In this document: positions 60,072 through 64,000 of the stretch, in pieces
How positions within the stretch are numbered: the first letter of the stretch is position 1
Layout of the letters: each line of letters opens with the position of its first letter
Source of the DNA: JAFLCL01 sp039809495
GTDB taxonomy: Bacteria; Myxococcota_A; Polyangia; Polyangiales; Sandaracinaceae
Direction of reading: 5' to 3'
NCBI GenBank assembly: GCA_039809495.1
Contig: JBDHVC010000015.1
Span: 23,634 to 87,633 of the forward strand
DNA length: 64,000 nt
The notes under the pieces: generated by a model
Seen by the model: only the letters and a program-made list of their open reading frames with translations
Database searches by the model: none
Told to the model about the DNA's origin: nothing
Translations under genes and position numbers: made by a program

Positions 60072-60488
60072 GCTCGGCGGGCAGAGGTCGGCGGGGAAGC
60101 TGCCCTCGGCGCACGGGCAGCAGCCGCAGCGCGTCTCTGGACCGCCGCAGGCCGTCACGCAGACGACGGCACGCGCGCAGTTCACCGGCGGGCAGCCCGC
60201 CTCGCAGGCGCCCGGCGCCGAGTCGGGGCCTCCGACCGGGAGCGGGTCGGGGAGACGCGCGCGTGGGGCTCCGGGTGACGACGCAGGCGTGCGCGGTTGG
60301 GGTGCTGGCGCGACGGCGGGCGGCGGCTTCGTCGGCGGCGCGGCGCCGTGCGTGGGCTCGGGAGGAGCGCCCTCGCTCACGCCTCCGAAGGTGCACGCGG
60401 CGAGCGGGAGGGTGGCGGCGAGCGCGACCGCGAGCCGTCTCGCGCGCCTCGAGGCGCTGGCGTTCGGGGTGGAGGGCGAGGTCGACAT
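60069..60488 (-). CDS. Small Cys-rich lipoprotein
   Basis: 139 residues. The signal peptide VALAATLPLAAC (lipobox LAAC) is followed by a ~50-residue Pro/Ala linker and a C-terminal ~40-residue module with ten cysteines: CEAGCPPVNCARAVVC, CGGPETRCGCCPC. This is a compact disulfide-rich domain of unknown kind, with no match I recognise to toxins or protease inhibitors. Short length and simple composition make the call moderate. A TATGCT hexamer lies 24 nt upstream, so this gene may have a short leader rather than none. Confidence 0.6.
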   Translation of the reverse strand: MSTSPSTPNASASRRARRLAVALAATLPLAACTFGGVSEGAPPEPTHGAAPPTKPPPAVAPAPQPRTPASSPGAPRARLPDPLPVGGPDSAPGACEAGCPPVNCARAVVCVTACGGPETRCGCCPCAEGSFPADLCPPS

Positions 60489-60646
60489 GGGTGGAGTTCC
60501 GCCCGGAGCATACGTGCTCGCGCCGTGCGTAGGCGCCTCGCGCTCGGGATCGATGGGAGGTCGCGCGCGACGCGCGTGCCTACGCCGTGGTGTCCTTCAT
60601 CGCCCTCCCGCGCGAGCAGCGGCTTCTTCGCGCGTCGTCGGGTCGA

Positions 60647-61405
60647 TCAGCGGTCGCAGACGAGGAGCTCGTCGTCGGAGATGGCGCACCGATAGGTGAC
60701 GCGCTCGACGTCCGGGTGACCGGGATCTTCTTCGGAGATGTTGCGGACGACGACCCTCACGCGCACACCCGCGCCGCGCGCCTGGAGGGGACCTATCTCG
60801 TACTCGCTCGAGAAGTCGCTCTCGATCGACGCCTCGGCGAGCGGCGCGACGTCGACGATCGGGTCGTCCGCCTCCTCGTCGGGGCGCGGGTGGCGTCGAA
60901 AGACGAGCCACGCTGCCTTCGCGCCGGTGGCGCGTTCGACCTCGAGGACGTCGGCCCGCGTCCCGTCGCGGAGCGTGATGCCGTCCTGGAGGAAGCGGCA
61001 CTCGGTCGGGCCGTCCTCGGCGAGCTCGGGGCTCTGGCAGAGCAGCGCGAGCGCCGCGGGCGATGCCTCGGCGTCGGAGGCCGGAGGCGCAGCTTCCTCG
61101 CTCGCTCCGGGCGCGGCCTCTTCGCTTGGCGCCGCGCTCTCGGCGCCGCCCTCGCCCTCGGCTCGGGGCGTGGAGCCGCCTGGGGGCGAAGCCGCACCGG
61201 GATCGACAGCGGTAGGCGAGCCGCTGGGCGTCTGCGCGGCGGCTCGGGCCACCGTCGCGGGGGACGGGGCTGCTTGGGTCGTCGCGGCGGCCGGCGTCGG
61301 AGGCGGATCGACGCTCGATCGCGCCTCCGGGGTGGGCGATCCGCACGCCATTCCCACGAACCCGAGTGTCGCAATCACACGCACGCCCGCGGAGCGGCTC
61401 GACAT
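60647..61405 (-). CDS. Lipoprotein of unknown function
   Basis: 252 residues. The signal ends LGFVGMACGS (lipobox GMAC), then a ~100-residue Ala/Pro/Ser/Glu linker. The C-terminal ~130 residues have two or more cysteines (LLCQSPEL, ECRFL, YRCAISDDELLVC) and mixed strands (ITLRDGTRADVLEVE, AAWLVFRRHPRP, VRVRVVVRNIS). No family is recognised. The TAGCGT hexamer 12 nt from the ATG gives one of the cleanest leaderless-type starts. The 158 bp between it and the small Cys-rich lipoprotein contain nothing recognised apart from that gene's TATGCT. Confidence 0.68.
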   Translation of the reverse strand: MSSRSAGVRVIATLGFVGMACGSPTPEARSSVDPPPTPAAATTQAAPSPATVARAAAQTPSGSPTAVDPGAASPPGGSTPRAEGEGGAESAAPSEEAAPGASEEAAPPASDAEASPAALALLCQSPELAEDGPTECRFLQDGITLRDGTRADVLEVERATGAKAAWLVFRRHPRPDEEADDPIVDVAPLAEASIESDFSSEYEIGPLQARGAGVRVRVVVRNISEEDPGHPDVERVTYRCAISDDELLVCDR

Positions 61406-61411
61406 GGCGAG

Positions 61412-61417
61412 ACGCTA
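61412..61417 (-). promoter_or_regulatory. -10-like hexamer TAGCGT for the lipoprotein at 60647
   Basis: First T is 12 nt from the ATG at 61405, with TTGTGG 18 nt further upstream as a possible -35 box. Confidence 0.55.
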
Positions 61418-61450
61418 TCGCGCGCCCTTCGGTTGCCACAAGGGCATGTG

Positions 61451-61473
61451 GCGTCGAGCGAGGCGCGCCGTCA
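61451..61473 (-). other. Stop-abutting repeat motif after the kinase gene
   Basis: Reference copy of the motif: the kinase stop codon begins TGACGGCGCGCCTCGCTCGA. It contains the self-complementary GGCGCGCC. Confidence 0.5.
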
Positions 61474-62721
61474 GCGAGGGCCGAAGGCCAGCCAGAGGAG
61501 CGCCGCCGCGGCGAGGATCAGGCCGGCGAGGACGTAGAGGAGGGTCGTCGAGGGCCCGCTCGGCGCGCGCGGCGCCGTCGAGGGCTCTACCGGGAAGCGA
61601 TCCGTGATCTCCGCGCTTCGCGTCGACGGCCTCTTCGCTGGGGCGGAGGCGTTGCCCCCGTCGCGCGGACGCGTCGGGGTCGGTGGCGGGGGGCTCGCGG
61701 GAGCCGAGGGGGGAGTCGAGAGCGCCGGGCTCGCGCGCAGGCCCGTCACCGAGTCGCTCACGGCCTTGCGCTCGCTCGCGGAGATGACCTCCGAGGTGGC
61801 GCCCGCACGAACGCGGCGTTCGCTCGTCGCGCGGGCTCGGTTCAAGCGCGCGGCCTCCGGGGGGAGCGCCTCGATCGCCTCGAGGAGCGCGCCCGCGTCC
61901 GGGTAGCGGGCCTCGGGCGCCTTCGACAGGCAGCGCATGACGATCGCCTCGAGCGCCGCGTCGACCACGAGCTCGGGGCGTGTCTCGATGAGCGGGGGCG
62001 GCGGCTTGAGCAGGTGCGCGCGCAAGAGCTCGGAGCGCCGCTCCGAGACGAACGGGCGGCGATCCGCGAGGAGCTCGTAGAGCAGCACCCCGACCGCGTA
62101 GACGTCGGCGCGCACGTCGAGCCCCGTCCCCGTGATCTGCTCGGGGGCCATGTAGGCGGGGGTCCCGACGATGCGCCCGCGCCGCGTGAGGGTGCCGTCC
62201 TCCGCCACCTCGTCGTCGCTCAGCATCTTCGCGAGCCCGAAGTCGAGGAGCTTCACGCTCGCGTCGTCGGGGCCGACGAGGAAGACGTTGGCGGGCTTGA
62301 GATCGCGGTGGACGATGTTGCGCGCGTGCGCGAAGGCCAGCCCTCGCACGGCCTCGCGGACGATGTCGATGGCCTGCGCGGGAGGCAGCGGCGTCTCGTC
62401 GAGGCGCTCCTCGAGCGTCCGCCCCTCGAGCAGCTCCATCGCGATGAACGTGTGGCCGTCGTCGGAGATGCCGAAGTCGGTGATCTCGACCACGTTCGGG
62501 TGCTCGAGCTTCTCGAGGACGCGCGCCTCGCGCTCGAAGCGTCGGCGGAGCGACGAGATGCTGCCGAGGTTGTCGTGGAGGACCTTGAGCGCGACGGGTG
62601 GGGCGTCGTCCGAGCGCCGCGCGCGAAAGACCACGCCCGTCGCGCCCGTGCCGAGCTTCGCCTCGATGCGATAGCCGGCGAGCGTCGTCCCGACGAGATC
62701 GTCTCCGACGTCGCTGCTCAC
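61471..62721 (-). CDS. Hanks-type Ser/Thr protein kinase, single C-terminal membrane helix
   Basis: 416 residues from GTG. Kinase domain ~15-275: glycine loop KLGTGATGVVFRA, Lys in VALKVL, Glu of helix C in FEREARVLEKLEHPNVV, catalytic loop HRDLKPANVFL, LDFGLAK, and APE-equivalent PAYMAPEQ. All catalytic residues are present, unlike the variant loop in the kinase at 11148. A Pro/Ala/Thr linker leads to one membrane helix at the end, TTLLYVLAGLILAAAALLWLAF, so the domain is held on the cytoplasmic face with almost nothing outside. The GTG is chosen for the hexamer 12 nt upstream. Confidence 0.92.
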   Translation of the reverse strand: MSSDVGDDLVGTTLAGYRIEAKLGTGATGVVFRARRSDDAPPVALKVLHDNLGSISSLRRRFEREARVLEKLEHPNVVEITDFGISDDGHTFIAMELLEGRTLEERLDETPLPPAQAIDIVREAVRGLAFAHARNIVHRDLKPANVFLVGPDDASVKLLDFGLAKMLSDDEVAEDGTLTRRGRIVGTPAYMAPEQITGTGLDVRADVYAVGVLLYELLADRRPFVSERRSELLRAHLLKPPPPLIETRPELVVDAALEAIVMRCLSKAPEARYPDAGALLEAIEALPPEAARLNRARATSERRVRAGATSEVISASERKAVSDSVTGLRASPALSTPPSAPASPPPPTPTRPRDGGNASAPAKRPSTRSAEITDRFPVEPSTAPRAPSGPSTTLLYVLAGLILAAAALLWLAFGPR

Positions 62722-62727
62722 CCGCCG

Positions 62728-62733
62728 AGGATA
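62728..62733 (-). promoter_or_regulatory. -10-like hexamer TATCCT for the kinase at 61471
   Basis: First T is 12 nt from the GTG at 62721. Confidence 0.5.
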
Positions 62734-62769
62734 ATCGAGCGGGGCCCCCGCGCGCAGCGCCCGGCGCGC

Positions 62770-62797
62770 TTGCCGCGGGGCGGGTGCGCGGTAACGT
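62770..62797 (+). promoter_or_regulatory. -35/-10 promoter for the SCP2-like pair
   Basis: TTGCCG (62770-62775) and TAACGT (62792-62797) with a 16-nt spacer, about 40 nt before the ATG at 62838. Unlike most genes here this one has a leader, including GAGGAG. Confidence 0.5.
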
Positions 62798-62837
62798 CGC
62801 GCGCCGCTCGAGGCGGCGAGGAGCCAGAGAGCCGACC

Positions 62838-63266
62838 ATGAGCATCAAGTTCCCCTCGGTCGAGTGGACCGAAGCCTTCAAGGACGCCGTGAACGCCAAC
62901 GCCGGCTACCGCTCCGCCGGCAAGGACTGGACGCACGGCTCGGTCGCCTATGTCCTCGAGGCCGATCCGAGGATGGGCACGACCGAGGACATGGCGATGG
63001 TGCTCGACCTCCACGCGGGCGAGTGCCGCGGCGCGCGCTACGTCCCCGCCAAGGAGGCCGAGGGCGCCAACTTCGTCATCGTGGCGTCGTACCCGCGATG
63101 GAAGGAGGTCCTCTCGGGCGAGACCGACCCGACGAAGGCGATGATGCAGAACAAGCTCAAGCTGAAGAAGGGGCACCTGCCGACGATCGTGAAATTCGTC
63201 ATCGCCTCGAAGGAGCTCGTGAAGAGCGCGACGGCGATCGACACCGACTATCCGCCGGTCGGGTGA
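62838..63266 (+). CDS. SCP2 sterol-transfer-family protein
   Basis: 142 residues, no signal. It has the features of small SCP2-like lipid-binding domains: FPSVEWTEAFKDAVNANAGYR at the start, WTHGSVAYVLEAD, ANFVIVASYPRWKEVLSG, and the C-terminal helix segment NKLKLKKGHLPTIVKFVIASKELVKSA. The fold would hold a hydrophobic ligand (sterol, fatty acyl or similar). It is followed after 7 bp by a second short gene with a similar C-terminal pattern, so the pair is co-transcribed. What they bind is unknown. Confidence 0.82.
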   Translation: MSIKFPSVEWTEAFKDAVNANAGYRSAGKDWTHGSVAYVLEADPRMGTTEDMAMVLDLHAGECRGARYVPAKEAEGANFVIVASYPRWKEVLSGETDPTKAMMQNKLKLKKGHLPTIVKFVIASKELVKSATAIDTDYPPVG

Positions 63267-63273
63267 GGGCGCC

Positions 63274-63696
63274 GTGGCGCTCGAGATCGAGCTCGACGCG
63301 GGCGCGGAGGAGAACGGCCTCGCCCAGATGCTCTGCACGATGATGCGGCAGAACGTGGACGATCACCCCGAGCGGGTGGCGCTGGCCCGCGGCCTCTCGG
63401 GGCGGCTCGCCATCTTCGCGGAGGACGCCGAGGTCGCGGTCAGCATCGACTTCGACGGCGCGCGCGTGCTCTTCCGCGACGGGATCGTCGGCGTCCCCGA
63501 TCTCACGATCCGCGGCGGGTTCGAGCAGATCGGCGATCTCTCGCGCATGGAGCAGCTCGGCGCGCTCCCCGATCCCCGCGGCCCGGTGAACCGCGCGCTC
63601 TTCGGGGCGCTCCGCGACGGACGCCTCCGCGTCCACGGGCTCCCGCGCGCGCTGCCCTTGCTCCTGGGCTTCTCCGACGTGATGCACGTCGCCTGA
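63274..63696 (+). CDS. Small SCP2-like protein
   Basis: 140 residues from GTG. The sequence has MALEIELDAGAEENGLAQ at the start, LSGRLAIFAEDAEVAVSIDFDG, VLFRDGIVGVPDLTIRGGFEQI and a C-terminus LRVHGLPRALPLLLGFSDVMHV, reminiscent of the SCP2 ligand-binding fold (beta sheet then a hydrophobic helix). By eye it is a distant relative of the preceding gene rather than a close copy. The 7-bp spacing implies one transcript. Downstream is a convergent Gly-rich gene at 35 bp. Confidence 0.68.
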   Translation: MALEIELDAGAEENGLAQMLCTMMRQNVDDHPERVALARGLSGRLAIFAEDAEVAVSIDFDGARVLFRDGIVGVPDLTIRGGFEQIGDLSRMEQLGALPDPRGPVNRALFGALRDGRLRVHGLPRALPLLLGFSDVMHVA

Positions 63697-63731
63697 CGGC
63701 GCGTCGCGTGCGTACGCCTGCGCGCGTGTCG

Positions 63732-64000
63732 CTAGCGCGTGTGGGCCGGGAGCAGCGAGAGGCCGGCTCCCGACGGGCTCAGCGTGGTGCCCGAGGGGGG
63801 CGTCGAGGCGCCGCCCGGCGCGCGCAGGACGATGCAGCCCGCGCCGCCGCCCCCGCCGCCGCCGTTGCTGCTCCCTTCCGTGTTGGCCCCGCCGCTCATG
63901 CCCGCCGGCCCGACGCCGCCGCCTCCGCCCCCGCCCGGCGCGCCGTAGCGCCCACCGCCGGCTCCTCCCGCGGCCGAGGAGGTGGCGTCGCGCCCGTTGG
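63732..64000 (-). CDS. Gly-rich secreted protein, C-terminal fragment
   Basis: Open on the minus strand from the right edge (64000) to TAG at 63732-63734, about 88 codons, partial at its N-terminus. The visible sequence is low-complexity Gly (GAPGGGGGGGVGPAG, NGGGGGGGAGCIVLRAPGG), then ASTPPSGTTLSPSGAGLSLLPAHTR. It resembles the ends of the long Gly-rich/collagen-like surface proteins of myxobacteria, in which a run of Gly is followed by a short hydrophobic strand. Because the region is GC-rich and has no start codon in the window, the coding call is moderate; the long stop-free frame and the Gly bias in one frame support it. Confidence 0.5.
   Translation of the reverse strand, partial: NGRDATSSAAGGAGGGRYGAPGGGGGGGVGPAGMSGGANTEGSSNGGGGGGGAGCIVLRAPGGASTPPSGTTLSPSGAGLSLLPAHTR

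Overview
The window is about 64 kb of very GC-rich, densely coded chromosome. There is no gap above roughly 300 bp, and the largest, 264 bp, lies between purE and the gene at 58626. The gene families point to a predatory or soil-type member of the Myxococcota, most likely the Polyangiales (Sandaracinus-like). They include two adjacent DUF2378 paralogues, an IgGFc-binding-domain lipoprotein, two Hanks-type kinases (one with the HRDVSPQN catalytic loop common in myxobacteria), a PilZ protein, a DUF1517 protein and many lipoproteins with Asp/Ala-rich linkers. This placement is inferred from families and composition; no rRNA or marker phylogeny is available here.

Layout. 1-3.4 kb: tail of a VWA/CoxE-like protein, then an overlapping methyltransferase, geranylgeranyl-reductase-type flavoprotein and DsbA-like lipoprotein. 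3.4-7.4 kb: PilZ, Cys-rich lipoprotein, metallophosphoesterase, small membrane protein and a tandem pair of CAP-domain lipoproteins. 7.5-14.5 kb: ahcY, an ABC-F ATPase, a membrane-anchored Ser/Thr kinase and an amino-acid permease. 14.6-20.1 kb: large secreted or surface proteins (PPC-type repeats, DUF1517 plus zinc ribbon, IgGFc-binding). 20.2-28.4 kb: dnaX, then a tightly overlapping operon psd, methyltransferase, alpha/beta hydrolase, thiol-less disulfide-reductase-fold flavoprotein, YbjN protein. 28.5-33.3 kb: a bidomain sulfotransferase, an ABC exporter and a membrane protein. 33.4-41.9 kb: NAGPA-type lipoprotein, hypothetical, uup, murJ, SDR epimerase and a probable outer-membrane protein. 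42-47.2 kb: a secreted GH44 glucanase, a lipoprotein and an eight-bladed PQQ-type propeller lipoprotein. 47.3-51.3 kb: rnr, a pyrimidine nucleoside phosphorylase and tRNA-Arg(CCG). 51.3-58.4 kb: DUF2378 pair, a two-FadL plus propeller-lipoprotein operon and purEK. 58.6-64 kb: zinc-ribbon membrane protein, two lipoproteins, a second kinase, an SCP2-like pair and the tail of a Gly-rich protein.

Two patterns run through the whole window. First, many genes that start a transcription unit have a TAnnnT hexamer whose first T lies 12-14 nt upstream of the start codon. That spacing puts the expected transcription start on the start codon, so these mRNAs are probably leaderless. Second, several genes are followed directly at the stop codon by a related sequence of about 20 nt (TGACGGCGCGCCTCGCTCG-like).

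No mobile element, prophage, CRISPR array or defence island was recognised. The most unusual items are the flavoprotein at 22797-24188, which has lost every thiol-chemistry residue of its family, the operon around it, and the fused double sulfotransferase beside an ABC exporter.
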